Shown in pieces: positions 24,711-38,300 of a stretch of DNA of 64,000 bases. A program made the position numbers and the translations under genes. Each line of letters opens with the position of its first letter. The stretch's first letter is position 1. The notes below the pieces were generated by a model. It was not told the origin of the DNA, searched no databases, and was given only the letters and a program-made list of their open reading frames with translations. The stretch spans positions 311,160 through 375,159 of the forward strand of contig VZTI01003778.1 in NCBI GenBank assembly GCA_013397865.1, read 5' to 3'. The stretch comes from Struthidea cinerea (Eukaryota > Chordata > Aves > Passeriformes > Corcoracidae).

Positions 24711-27700
24711 ATCCAGCTGGTCTTGGGCTTTAGAGAGAAGCTGAAAGTTTCTCCATTTGTGAGTCAGTCTTGAAGCTTGAGAAAGCAGTCAAGCTCATTG
24801 AGGTTGGACAAAGATGACCAAAGGTTTTGTGGGAAGAACATGTCTCATGAGAATCTCATCTGGGACTTGCTCCATCTTGAAGAAAGCAGGATGACTGTCT
24901 TTTACTCTCCTATTGTGTTCTCAGCTGGACCACACAGGGTTTGCTTTTGCTTGGAAGAGTTCAAGGTACTGTGGGTGCTTGGGCATCAGGGCAGACCCTG
25001 CTGGCTTCTCCTCATGGATGCTGCTGGAGTTGAGGGAAGGGCAAAAATGACAGGAGCTAGATTTCTCATTAGGAAGGCAGACCTGGAAGTGTGTGATAGC
25101 ACAGCTGGACATTTATGGATCCTTCAGGGAGAGATTGGAAAGCAGGGCCTGGTCTGGGTATTTTTGAACACATTAGAAAAGTGTGTGTTTTTTGAGGACC
25201 ATGATTTTATTGCTATAGACAGCACTGGCTAGAGTTGCAGTCAGATATATATTTTAAAGTACATCTCAAGTTGGCTTGCTTTTCACTTGTCTGAGACGGG
25301 AAGTTCAAAATTGCCTTGAAAAACTGAAGTCTTTCTGTAACAAGAAATAGTCTCCACTGTAGAACAACTGGGCTGTCTTTGTTTCATAAAATGCCAAAAC
25401 ACCTATTCAAGGAAGACTTTGCATGGTTTATCATGTTTTTGCTCCCTGCTGCTCATGAAAGATTTGCATGACTTCTACACAGTTGTCACTGAACGATTTT
25501 AATTCCAACAACTGTTTTTAAGTTTATATATTATGAGGGAAAAAACCCAACCTGAAATGTTAATATTTTTGTGGGTTGTCCTTGATTGCTGGTTAAGACA
25601 AGAACATTCCCTTACTATAAAAATCCAAATATGCCTTTCCTAGCTGAGTCATGGTGATGTCACTGCTCTCATCTTTCCTATGCTGACCTTCTTTCATGCA
25701 TCAAACCAACACTGCATTAAACCAACATTGCTCCTCAAATAGGGTTGAAATCCTTTGTCATAGATCTGTTCATAGCCGGTCACTGTGGGTGCAGACTGAG
25801 ACTGCCTTCCGTCTTTCCTCCTGGCATGAAATAAGGTTGCCCAGGACTGTGTGTTCAGGACCTACATAATGTGTCCTCATCTCAGGAAGTCTCTAGGTTT
25901 GGTTTATTTTAGGAATGATTGCTGGAGATAGTGATAGAAAGTTTGGGAAAAGATGAATGAAGTAAGGTACACGTGGCAAGAGAGCTGATGCAGGCAATGT
26001 TGCCTCAGCATTGCAACTTCAGTGGTGATTACAGACAATAATGTGTATCTTGGGGCTTGCATGGGAATCTGCATCTTCATCCAGATGAGAGAGGTGGAGC
26101 TTTGGCAGAGCAGGTCTCCAGCATCACTGTTCTTGATGCTGCTGCTTGAGGAACAGACACTGAGCCAGGTTTGTTACTGCTGGATCCTCCTCCCAACTTC
26201 TTTCTTGCCTTGCCCCAGTCTGTGCTATCTCTGCCGAGATATCCTCGGTGCGTGGGGAAGCAACCATCCAGGCAGAGGCCTGGCCAAGCCACTGGGCTGG
26301 GTTTGAGAGGCCTGGAAACTGGCTGATACCTGATTTGGTGTGGCTGAGGCCAGCATTGGCAAGGAAAAGGAAGAGCAAACTTTTCTTCCTTTCTCCTGTT
26401 CTATGCACGTTGACCAAGACCATACAATGCCCATCGCATTTCTGTAGTTTTGTATTTGTACCCTTTGCCATGCAAGCCCCTAAGCACACTGACTCCATCT
26501 CTTCTCACAAGTGTAATGGCTCAAGTAGTATGAGATTTTGGCATTTTCCATTTTCTGAGTGTCAGACAATGAGTACAAAGAGATCCTGACATATCTGTAA
26601 TTTAGCCGTCTTTTTATTGCCTCCACCTGTTGCAAAAGGACATTTTGTAAGAAGTCCAGAAGACTGAGCTATGAAGCAGATCCCACTTCCCCTTCAGACA
26701 CAGTAGAAGATTTGTGTTTAAATCATCCAGTATTCTGAGAATTCAAGTCTAAATCCGCCATGTTGCTGAATTAACCTACCTTGATTATTCCCTGCGTAGT
26801 ACTTTTATTGTGTTCTTTGCTGTGCCACACAGCCATGGTTATGTTTTGCCCATCTGTCCTTTCTCATTGTGTCACTGTCTTGCTGCTTATTTCATTCATA
26901 GAGATGAATGAGCAGCTGCCCCAGGCCAGTGTGGAGTCAAGATTTCAGTACCTGGAGGTTGTATCGATGCAAACAGCTCTGCATCAATTGACTTCATCCT
27001 CACCTGGTCTTTGAGATTTGTCATAAGTAGCTACAGTTTTGTGTAATAGTAATGTGCTTTTAACCACTACAGATTGTTACCAGTGCCCTCACAGGAAGCA
27101 TTTGCTTTTAGAAAGCCATTCTAGGAATATCTCAGTTTGTCTGTTATTGCAGGTTTTATTTCTCTGTGAAATCACCACACTCGGGTCACAGCTTTTAATT
27201 TCTAAGATATTCACATTTTCAGAGCAGAAAAATAAATGCTGCTCAGTAACACGCTGAATTACAAAGGTCTAAAGCTTCTCAAACTGACTAACTACTCCTC
27301 AGCAGGTGATTGATGTACAGACACAGCCATGTAAAATTAGAGGGTATCCAGTGAAAAACAGTTAGTGATCATAAAAGGGAGCAAACAGGCTGAAATATAT
27401 TTAAAGCTTATTTAAATAATAGCAGGAGCTCCTGCCTCAGTTCATTGAGCCCCTAAGCTTGCAGCTAACTGTAAACACATGAAGTAGTGAGTTGCTATGT
27501 CTGCTGTACAACTGGGGAGCAGAGCCTACACCATAGCTTGTGTTTTACATGTTTGTGTGAGAAGATAGAGCACCCCTGAGAGCTGCACCTCTGTTGCATC
27601 TCCAGGCAGTTTCTCCTCAACAAAGGGAGTTATGCTTAAATTAGATTCTTGGTTTTTAGCTCTTGGCACAAAGCTCTCCAGAAAGTAGACTTTGAGAGGA

Positions 27701-29143
27701 GGAAGAAAATAGTGTATTTCCCAGCAATTTACTTCAGTCTCAGCGGTTTGGTGGAATATTTGGTCTTGGGCAGCGGGGACCTCAGTGCCCGTGAAGTAAT
27801 ATTGTTAGTACCTGCACATCCATATTAAAAAACTTGTGTCTGTGCCTGCAGATCCCTTTGGGACTTCAGAGCCCACTCAAAACAAGAGCTGAGCTCATGC
27901 CTGTGGCCTGTGTTTGCCTGCTGCTGCTGGTATGGAGGTGTTGGCTGAGGTTTCCCTGGGAAGGATCCCACTGCCTTGTATGAGGAGGTTAAACAAAAAC
28001 ACAATAAAACTCTGGGCCAGGCATTTTTCACTGTAGGTCAGAGAGACATTTTATTCATAGAATTTTTTTTATTTGTGTCATAAATCCTTCTTCCTTTTGT
28101 GTTTCTCCAAGAGATTAAAATTAACGGCATCATCTCTGCCATCAAAACCTAGACCCCCGGGGCCAAGGAATGGTTTCACCATTTCTGCAGGTTTCCTTAC
28201 CCACCTCTTCTTTGATGTCTGATCCTTCTAGTGCATAGATTGTCTTTACCTTTTTAATTTGTATGTGCTGCAGCCTTACAGGTCTGTGGCTACAACAAAT
28301 GAGACCCTTCTCCTGTTTACCTGGTGCTTAATAGCAGACAATGTGTGCACAGCAAGGAAGGAGAAAGGTAGAATGGACTCAATAATAACAGTAGAAAGGC
28401 AACAACAATGCATAAAGTCTTAATAAATTTTGCTATTGTTTCTCAGAGCATGGCAGAGTCTGGTGCACTCCTTACTATACCAGCTCTCGGGAGCAGGAGA
28501 TTTTGGAAGTGTCAGAATTTTTTTTTAAAGGATTTGTTTATTTTTGTTCAGTTTATCTGTTGATTAATTTATGTAATGATTTAATTTTTTTGCCGGCAAA
28601 GCTGCATACCAATTTGTTTCTTAAAGACTTAAAACCAGAAGGTAAATAAAAACCAAATTGGATCCTTCTTATTAAAATCTCAAGTAGGTTTTAACCAGTT
28701 GTAGAATTTTAGGGGGAGAGGGAAGCTTTTTGTGTTCATTCTCAGATGTGTTGGACTCCTCAGAATGAGGGACAGTAGGTTCACATCAACAGAAGAGGGC
28801 ATTTATAAATTGCATCCTCTCCCTGCATTTATGTTTATGATATTTCAAGAAATGGGTACAGTTCCTAGCAAAGCACTTGTTTCTGCAACTACTAATCTGG
28901 ACTGTCAGATTTCTTCTGGGTGAATTTGAGTTCCCTTCCTTCACAGCACTCTCATGCCTGAAAGGACAGTGTGAAAAGTAAATAGAGAAAGTGACAGTGT
29001 GCTAAATGTCACGGCTCCTCGCGAGTGGCCATTACCCCTGCGTGTCATCCTCGTTGTGTCACGCTGCCCGAGCTGTGCTGGGTGGGTGGAGGGCGTGTAG
29101 CTCTGCTTCCTCCCTTCTTGTCACATGTCTGTGCTTGTTTCAG

Positions 29144-29252
29144 GCCACTGATCTTCCACATCCTGTGCAAGTCAAGGGTGTAAGGAGAAAATGCCAGGCA
29201 ACCGAATATGGGGGCTTTCCATCCCCTTTGTCTCCCTTCATGGCCAAGAAGG
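29144..29252 (+). other. Candidate coding exon, 109 bp
   Basis: The 3' splice site 'cacatgtctgtgcttgtttcag' (only its last part is needed) ends at 29143. The segment ends 'agaagg' before 'gtgagc' at 29253. From phase 0 the frame is open across the segment (ATDLPHPVQVKGVRRK at the start, SPFMAKK at the end) with one base over. The same frame is also open upstream and downstream of the segment, so openness alone is weak support. No domain is recognised. Confidence 0.18.
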
Positions 29253-29939
29253 GTGAGCAGAATTACCCTATTTATCCTTTGGGACCTGCTGAACAGTCAT
29301 CTCTAGAGGGTTTGTAGTTTCAGATGAGAGCCATGCCATTCAGTCGATCTCAGACTTATACTGGCTCATCCTATCCAAAACAGGCTTTCCTTTCTTCTCC
29401 ACTTGCTTTTCCATTGCTGTTCAGATAAGGGTTAAGTGCTTCCCTGCCTACCAGACTGTATTTGCACTGCTGCTCATGCATTTTTACACATCCCACAATC
29501 CTTCCCTCTCTTTTGCTCCCAGGCTGGGATAGACCTGTGGGAGAGGAAGTGGGAGTTGTGTCCTCCCTCCTTCCTGGTCCCCTGGCCTTGCTTCACACCT
29601 GGTCCCACTGCAGTGTAACCAGTGGTCTTCATCCCCTTAAATCTGGTACAAGAGGTTAGAGACAGGCTCTGTGCTGAGAACAGCAGCAGCAGCACAGGGC
29701 CACCTTTGTGTCCCATCTCTTTCCCTCCCTTCCCTGGCGATCCACATCTATACCTATTTGCCTCCATGTTCCCAGTCTTTTCTAATCCATCTTTCTGTCA
29801 CACATGCACTCTCTCCTATGATATAGCTGCTGTCTGGATAGCAGTTGTTTTTGTCTAAGCCTACAAAGCCAGCAAGTGCAAGTGAAAGGGTTGCTTTTTC
29901 CATAATAACTTTTGGTGACTCTTGAGTCGTTCTGGCCCC

Positions 29940-30270
29940 TCAGCTTCCCGAGGGTCTTTTGTGGCTGAGGATGGAGACTCCTGGGAAGCCTGTCCATGCT
30001 CCCGCTCTCATGCTCCAGCTGTACAAAGAGCCGTGCCTGGATGCAGCCCTGCCCGGGTAGCAGCGGTGTCTGCTGTCAGGGATCCCACCCCCTCCCCGCC
30101 AGGCCGCCATTCCCAGGGGCCCGGCGCATAGAGATGAGCCGAAGGGCAAAGCCGCTTGGAAACCATCTTTCCTTGTTCTGCCGCCATCTGCCTGGGGAGG
30201 TGATTGACAGCCAAAGGGTGAAGGGCCAGGGGCTGTGCTAATTGTCTGAGGCCCTTGCTCAAACATGGCT
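29940..30270. promoter_or_regulatory. GC/CpG-rich block with PBX-MEIS composite site (candidate enhancer)
   Basis: GC content and CpG frequency rise between about 30040 and 30185 ('cccggcgcat', 'ggccgccattccc', 'gccgccatctgcc'). The last part carries an exact 'tgattgacag' at 30201-30210, the canonical composite site of PBX-MEIS/PREP homeodomain partners. It is followed by a 'gctaattgtctga' homeodomain-type core near 30237. The two 'gccgccat' words at 30102 and 30179 resemble YY1-type cores. Open frames of 69-147 codons cross this block on both strands, but they are what GC-rich, stop-poor DNA produces and show no domain. Function as an enhancer is inferred. Confidence 0.35.
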
Positions 30271-33200
30271 GGAGAAGGAGGGGGTCCCAACAGGCAAGGG
30301 AAGAATGGGAACCTTTGTGAGGCCCGACATAGTAAATGCCACCTTTGTGAAAATTTAGACTTGCTGAGGTCAGTTTTTAACAACTTGGGATGCTCCAGTC
30401 TTTTCCTCCTTCCTTTGTCTCTAAAGGCTCCTCTTCCTTCTTTATTTCTGCTTCATCAACAAACATTGTTTCAGTCAGGCTTGAATCCCCTTTCAGTGGC
30501 TTAGCCAAAGAAAAGACATCCCATCCTCCTAAACAAGACTCTTTTGGGGCTGCTATTTCTTTTTCTTTTCCTTCTCCTTGTCTCACACGCTGTAAAGAAT
30601 GCTTCAGTATTCTCAGAGGAATGGGAGCATTTGCATATTAATTTGTGTGTGTTCATGCAAAACTACTCAACTCACAGCAAACTAGCCACAGTTATTAAAA
30701 TTAATTTGCAAAGGAAGGGAGCTATTGTTTTTCAAGACAAGAGTTGTCAAAGCTTATGTTTTTCTGTGTGCTAAAAACACCTTCCTAGTTGCTTTCTGCC
30801 TTTATAGGCACTAGAGCACAGCTGGAGAAACATAACAAAGTTCTTTGGAGAAAGTGGTGTGTAGAGGAAGTATATGGAGGCAAGAGCTGGGAGAAAATCC
30901 CAGTGTTTTTCAGTTGTTCCCAGAGCAGGATCCCCCTCTATCAGACTTCACTGCTACTTGCTGAGAGGAGCAGAACAGCCTCTACTGCCTTTAACAGCAG
31001 AGATCAACCCAGCTCAACTCCAGCAGCGTATTACCCCATAAAACTGCTTGTAGTGCTCTTGGATATATTTCCATCTGCTTTGGGCATACCTCTCAAAAGA
31101 AACCTGTGTAAAGCTCGGGGCTGGTGTGTTTGCAAGCCCAAGCACTGTCTGCGTGCGTATATGTACAAGAGAGACAGTGAAACACTTCATCCACAGAAGG
31201 AATTGCCAGGCTAGGGCTGGAAAGCCACTAGCATTTTGTGATCTGCAGTAAGAAAATTTTGTCAAGACCTCATGGTGCTTATCATTGGAAATACACTGTT
31301 AGATAGGAGGAACCTTGCACTGCACTGGCTCTGTATGTACTGGATTATACAGACTCCCTTTTATTTTTGCCTTCCCTTTTTCATGCTTCTCAAGATGTAA
31401 AGGGTACATATTTTTAAGGTCTGTCACGATCAGCTAGAAGTCAATGTATGTTGCTATTCAATATGTGCAAGACTAAATCCTAAATGTTTTCCCATGTTTA
31501 TACTTGGTGGCACTTTTTAATTACAAATAATACTGCAGACTTGGCTACCACTACACAGATGTGCACACAAAGCAGCAGAAGGTTTTCTGGAAATTTTGAC
31601 AGTTCCATACATAATCCATGGATGTGACATGACCCGTGTCTGGTCTTAAAATGTATTATCAGAACTATCACTGGCACAATATCCAAAGTAATTTAGCTTC
31701 AGACCATGCACAGAAGCATAATACGTAGGTGCTTTTGCCACATTGCTTTTGCAACATTTGCTCCTGTGTCACTGGTAATAAAACTGTCGGAATGACCTTG
31801 GGGAGGTAATAACTGCTCATTGATTTGGATGTAAAGCCTCCATAGTGTTTTTCCCACTGTGTGGTATTTGTTAAAGGAAAAAAAAATACAAAAACAAAGC
31901 TTGCTTCCACAATCTCCTTTAAAAGACATAGATGTAGGGTTTATAGAGATGTAGTATGTTTATTAACTGCACAGACCTCTAGAAACTCCCAGAGACTTTG
32001 AATTTCCTGGTCCTGGGAGAGGGGCACTCAAAGGCTGCATACACAGAAAATTCTGGTTTCTGTAGTAGTCAGCCTGACAAAAAGCAGGGTGCCGAGCCAG
32101 TTCTGATGGAATTTTGTTTACTAGGGTGAGTTAATGAAAAGTGTCTTTTCAACCGACCACTTTGGTTTTAGCAAATATCCAGATCATTTGTATTGTGTCT
32201 GTCTTCCTCTTGAGAATTAATTTCAGCTGCAAGCTCTGGATGTTTAAAGATAAACATCCTCATATTGTTTGTTGCTCGATACTTTGGAAAATCTATTTAC
32301 CAATTTACAAATATTAACACTGAGTTAAAAGGGGGATGAAGGGCTGCTGGATTTGACAGTCAGGGTGTGCATGGCTTGTCCCCAGTCTAGTGCACATCAT
32401 GTCTCTGACAGGTTGGGAAGTCTGGCGGATAATCCCAAGCAGTGCCCACACTTAAGGAAGTCATCTCAGCAATTCTAAACTAGAAGTTTGATTTCATGCA
32501 CCATTTCATAGGGTGCAAGAGTACAGTTTGCATTCTTTTCAGTAGCAATTTTTTTGGTGGAGAATAAAGTTTTGATCACCTAGGGTGGAAGGACTTGGAG
32601 GTTTTAAGGGGAAAGGATGGGCAGTAGGAGTAACTGTGATCAGAAGCAACTCTGCTGTGGAATAGGAGCAGACTGAGAGCCCTTGCTGAGAGCAAGGCCC
32701 AGCATGATGCTATTAGTTCTCATCACTTGATTATGAATTATAAGCATCGTTCCAACAATTTAGTGCACAGATCATGATTCTTTGGTTAGCAGGGAAAGCA
32801 CATTTTGAGCCACACTATTCATGCTTGTGACTGCTTTATGTTTAGATACTGCTGCGCTATTTTGAAATTGCACATTCAAAGAACATTTTTTCAAAGTGGC
32901 AAGTTTAAGTTCTGCTTTCCCATTCCTGTTACTACAGACATTATTTGATGAGAATTTTTTTCATTGAAATGTGTTCATCTCCAAAAGAAAAGAGGCATGT
33001 TTATTTTTAATTAATTGCAAAAGACAGTGGCTTATATTAATTGCTTAGGAGATTTCAGCTGAAATTTAGCATGCAAAGGGACATATGACTCTAAGAACAT
33101 GCAGAAAATACTATTTCATATGTACTGACCATATAGGCTTTTTAACGACTCGCAGAAAGTGATTCAAAATATAACTCTGTTTCTGGTTTCCAGTTTGCTG

Positions 33201-35228
33201 CATACCACACTCGAGAGTCAGAGCTGGGTTAATTGATTTGAATTAACTACAGGGATCCTTTCCATCGATTTTAGTGGACTGTGGATCATGCTGGTATATA
33301 ATACAAACTGCTACTTCTTAATTAACCCTTCTACTCTTATCTGATCTCTTCGAGTTACTCACCAGGTGTGCAGGAAAATAGGGACTGAAACCTTGGTCTT
33401 GTGTATCAGTGAATGTCATCAACAGTAGGTTATCCAGCTAGTTTTTCTGTTGTCCTCCAGCCAAATTAGTGCCTGGGGTGGGGTTTTTTTATGCTGATGA
33501 AAGACAGCAAGAGAAATAGAAAAAAAACTTGCTCTGTTGAAGGAGGTACCTGCCACTCTTCAGACAGACTCGTGGTGCAGGAACTTGATTCAGAATTTGT
33601 TACCCTTGTCAGGCCAAGTCTGCTACCAGCTTCCACCAAGTTTTCTTTTCTTCTAATTTTTAACAAATTGTAACATTTTATGTTTGCCCAGTTAGAATTT
33701 AGGGATCCAGAATAATGGTGAGCAGGGCTAAGTGCTGTTCCAGAGAGTGCCTGATGGATTTGAATGAGGAAAGGTGGTCATCTTCCACCATGATACAAAG
33801 GATGCCTGATTCAGAGGTAGAGAATCTCAGAAGTCTTTTGGAGGTGAAATTGAAGATGCAGAAGACAGTGACTATGCAAACTTGGTACACTCTTAATATA
33901 GATGGTCTGTCTTCACAAGGATGCTTTTTGCTCTGATAAATTCTTTGTTCATTATACCAGACCAGAAATACATTGCATGCAAAAGGGCAATAAAATATGG
34001 CTATGACATCATATCCCAGCTATTGCCAATGCTATCCATGCCAATGAGGCTACAGACTGAAATGTCTGAAGTCCAGTGGTTTCTGGAACAAACTTTTCTG
34101 GAATTGCTAAGAAATTTTGGGTGCTCGGTATGCCATTTTTAGAGCTACCTCAGGTTAGGTCCTCACAGACATCTTACTTGGATGGATCTTGGGGCATTCT
34201 AAGACTCCAGGCTCCTGTCAAATTTATTGATTGTCCACCTGTCGTTGTACTTTCAAGAGGCAGTTGAGCTAAGATGGCACACTTGCAATTTAATTATTTT
34301 GATCTTAAAGCACCTATCTACCAACTTCAGTTTTGACAATGGAGCTTAGGCTCCTAAGCTGCATGGACATGCTGAAAATGCTGCCATTGATATCTCACGA
34401 TGTCAGCACAGAACTGGCAAAATTATCCTCAAAATGTAGTGGTATGTACTGCAGGCTACTCACTTCCATATGTCATGGGAGATTGAGCTAAACTCCCCAA
34501 GATAATGCATAGTAGGCACAGTAGCAAAGATGCTTGCTTGCAGGAAAAAAACCAACTTAAAAAGTAGATTTAGCCTGCTTTGCAATAAGGAAGCAGAGTA
34601 AATTACCGTAGCCATTTACCTGTGTTCTTTCGCATCCATTCTCTTAAAACAAACAATGCATTATTGATAACCCCATTTCAGAGAAAAAATTGATGTCATG
34701 CTCCTTTGTCAATTTTCTTTTTAATTACTGGTGGGTTTGAGAATGATGTTTTAGAAACTGCTGCATGATTTCAAAGCCATTTTCTGTGCATTGTTTCCCC
34801 ATGATCTAAGAGTCACCAAGTGAAATGATCTGTAATACTTCAGACTGGGTGATCACAGGAGTATCGTCCAGCCCTGAAATCATCTGTGTGGGGTTAAATT
34901 ATGCATCTTCTTTCAGAGATAGCATTATGGAGTCACATCCTCCCCCAAGTAAATTGCCATCCCAAGCAGCACAGCAGTGTAGCCCAGCAGAGGAGCTGAC
35001 CAGTGGGTTATCAGGCTGGCAGAGACCACATTTGCTTCACGTGCCAGTTCTGTGCACAGTGGTATCACTTAAGTACCTCTTAGTTCCATGCTGGGAATAA
35101 GAGAGTCAAAGGGTAGAACGATAATTGAAGGAGGAACAATGGCATTTCTAATGAGAATACAAATCCTGTTATGCTCTAACTGGGCTAACTGGGCTGGGTC
35201 ACAGTTTATCCAAACACACAGGCTCCCA
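30271..35228. other. Unique non-coding sequence
   Basis: Nothing recognised. A perfect octamer directly joined to a TAAT core ('atttgcatattaat') sits at 30629-30642. The 141-codon frame at 30789-31214 has no domain and is overlapped by a minus frame. Confidence 0.5.
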
Positions 35229-35375
35229 GGAACTGCCGGATTGGATCAAACCCAAAGCCCAGCTGGTCTCCAGCAGTGGGCAGAATCAGAAATACCAGTG
35301 GAAGGGTTAAGACCTGTGCTGCAAACAGATAACAATGATGATCATGTATTCCCATGATCATCTACACTAAATCTT
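35229..35375 (-). mobile_element. Ancient L3-like CR1 3'-terminal remnant, reverse orientation
   Basis: On the + strand 'ggaactgccggattggatca' is followed by 'aacccaaagcccagctggtc' and 'tccagcagtgggcagaatca'. This is the reverse complement of the 3' terminal segment of the old CR1 lineage, whose consensus includes a 'ctggatcagaccca...ccagt' type motif followed by 'cagtggcca'. A block of about 15 bp of the usual consensus between 'ggtc' and 'tccagcag' appears to be missing. It has the same kind of terminus as the copy ending at 59097, but in the opposite orientation. The downstream limit is approximate. Confidence 0.6.
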
Positions 35376-38300
35376 CTGCTGAGCTGTAATTGAACAATTT
35401 ATGTCCTGGAGCACAACACTGGGTAATTGTTTCAAAGTGTTTTCTGATGTTGATGGTTGATTGGGATAGTCTTGGTATGCAGATAAATGAGGAATCACAT
35501 GAAGAAGTGACTTAACATGATGCACATTCAATACAATTCCACTGACCTGGCAAGTTGCTGTGCAAGTGTAGCACGCCTGGAGTAAATAAAGTGGGAGGGC
35601 AAAGAGGGGGCACCAAGTATTGTGTGTTCACAGGCACTACTCTTAAAGAGCATAATTTCAGGTAGAAAATGCTCAGTATTTCTGCTTTGCTAGTGACAAT
35701 GAGTAGATGTTGTTGGAAGAGACTATATAGAAGATTTCTCGTGTATGTACAGGGAAACGGGTATGCCTTGCACCACAGGTGTCATACCCTGTCCTATTGC
35801 TTAAATGAACCTGTGCCTCAGATAGTGTTTATTCACAAGCTCTTTCATACCACAGCGAAAAGGAAATGGTTTAACTCCTCAAAATACTGTGCTAGTGGTT
35901 TGAAAGCCAAGAAGATGCTGCTTGGAGAGCTGATTCTTTTTCTGCTTTGGAAAAGGGCTCATTTCTTGGGAGAGCAGGGATTAAGTCAGCTCTTCAAGCT
36001 CTGAATTGATTATATCCACACACCAGAGGCACAAGGTGGGAAGGGTAGCAGACAAAAATGCTTTTTCTCTCCAAACAAAGCTGAATGCTAAAAAAAAAAA
36101 TGTAGGCCTGTTCTAAGGAATATGTTCACCAAAGAAATTTGAAGACGTGATATGATTAAGAAAAAACCAAATTCCTCTGTAAAATGAGTTGATCACTGCA
36201 AGTCTTTTCAGACAAGTTTAACTTAGTGAATTAACCTTGATGTGAAGTTGGGATAAGAGATATTTACCTTAAGTGTTATAAACTTGCACGTAGAGAAGAG
36301 AGAGTCCTGCAATTGGAGATTTCCAGCACTTTCCTAATGCAGTATTGGGAAGAAAAACATAAGGAAATTGATGGCTCTGATAATTCCCCCATGCAGAAAA
36401 TGCATACACGACTCATACATCCTATTTTACTTTGTCTGAAAGAAAGCGACACTTTCATCTTGATAGTATTAAAAATGTGAGATCTATTGAAAAGGCAGAA
36501 GCACCTATAGATTGATCTAATTCTGTTACTGTAACTGAAAAGACATAATAATATTATATGTGGAAGTCTGCATTTTCATTAGGCCATAAAACATTAAAAG
36601 ATCAAGATTATTAAAAACTTGAAGAAATGACAGTGTAGGAGAGAGAGGGGAGACTGTTCTGCATGATACTGAGTTCAGGACAGATTTTAGCAGTGTCGTG
36701 CTACATGATTCAAGTGCTAAACTAGTAAATGTTAATATAATATTAGGAAATTATAATGATGAATATAGCTGGATACCATCTGGTATTAACTCAGTTCCCA
36801 GGGCATTTAAAATTCTGATTGCACAGTTCTTTGTAGGATTACTCAGTTGGAAAGCTGTTGTGAGGAATGTTGTAATTTGTCTGGTGCTAGGATTACTGAA
36901 AAGTCAGCCAGTGCTGACTTTTGATGGAAAATACCTTCTTGATTTTTTTTCCCCCCGCCTTTAAATAAATAACATTTTTAGGGAAAGAGTGAAGGTTTCT
37001 TTAGAAATCTTGCTGGGAAGGGATGTTGTGTTTTTGGTTTTTGTTGACAGTTGGGTTTGGGGCTTTTTTGGTGGGGGGGTGGGTAGGTGATGTGCTTTTT
37101 TAATGATGGTGCTTTCTGGAAGCTGCAGCTCTGAAGTCTCAGTCTCATTCTTTGTAATCTAAATTGGTCTCAAGAAGCCAGGCTGTGTTTGCTGTGCTGC
37201 ACCATCCTCAGACCTTGCATTGCAGTGGGTTTTTCTCCCTCAGAGATGGAGCTGTGCTCACCAGATCCATGGGGGAGAATCAGTATGTGAGAAACACAAA
37301 GTGCACCTCTCAAACTACTGTTTCTAACTAGACAGCTTTCAGTTTTAGAGACAATTTTTCTAAGAATAAATTTGCTTTGCATACCCCTAACAAACTTTTC
37401 TCAAAGAAAAATAAAACACTTTTTCATTCATAAATGATCCTTTATTTTAAAGAAGCTGCTGAAAAGCATTGGGTGTCTTAGGCCAGTGACAGAATAGATA
37501 AAAACCATAAGTAGTAGTTTGATGAATATGAGTAGCCAAAGCTTAAGTCAACTGAATTTTTTAGGTTACTGAGAAGTAACAGACACAGAAAATATTGGGG
37601 TTGCAAGAAAAGTGTTAGGTTTTCTGTGCAGAAAATGAACAGAAATAGCTCCAGTGCCTCAGTGTCCCATATATATTGTGCCTTATTAAGATTAAACAAG
37701 ATTTTAAAGCCCATCTGCTAGCAATGTCAAATTTCATACAATAAAAGAGGTATCTGGTAGCTTGAGTGCAATTCTTCATCCTTGAGCTTGTGTTAGAGAT
37801 TTCCATCTGCAGATGTTGAAATTCTCTTTGAGAACTATTTATTGTGCTTACAAAACATATGTTTCTCTCCTAACCAATAACTTTCTGTGAGTGTTTATTT
37901 GGGGAGAATTCTCTTTGTTCTTGATTGTTTGTATTTGCCTTAGTTTTACATGGTTTTTATTTCCATGCTGTCTCTCTTAAACCATAACCTTTACATCTTT
38001 CCTGCCTCTTACTGCTGCACACGAATTTACTACGTCAGGTCAGAATTTTTTATTTACATATTACTGAGTGAATCAGCTGTGAAATAGAAATTTTGTCCAT
38101 CCTCAGCCCTCTGGGATTCTTTGAGAACTTGTGATTTCACTGTTAATGTCGGGGCGTTTGTACCTTAGCATTCAACGTTGGTTTGACGGATATTGATGCT
38201 GTGATGAGAACGGAGTGGCTATGATGCAGAACAGCTCTACCTTCTGATAATGTAAATGGCCACTGGAGTCCCAGCTGTTTTAATTAAGCCAATACGTGTG

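Larger units (their letters stand above)
19541..29143. other. Long unique non-coding stretch
   Basis: No gene or interspersed repeat is recognised. The longest frame of the window (151 codons, 24777-25232, +) lies here but shows no signal peptide, repeat, known domain or framing splice sites. A strong 5' splice-like 'cag' plus 'gtgagt' occurs at 22279 without a convincing upstream acceptor at exon distance. The stretch 23225-23470 is unbroken by simple repeats and might be conserved, which cannot be judged from one sequence. Confidence 0.5.

Noticed and set aside
24777..25232. Longest open frame of the window (151 codons, + strand) as a protein-coding gene
   Set aside because: There is no domain, signal peptide, splice framing or compositional bias. 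One frame of this length is compatible with chance in 64 kb read in six frames.
29940..30383. 147-codon minus-strand frame and overlapping plus frames as genes
   Set aside because: The block is GC-rich and stop-poor, and several frames on both strands are open together. This reflects base composition and does not indicate coding.
32250..32272. miR-30-like word 'aaacatcctcat'
   Set aside because: A partial match without a hairpin partner.
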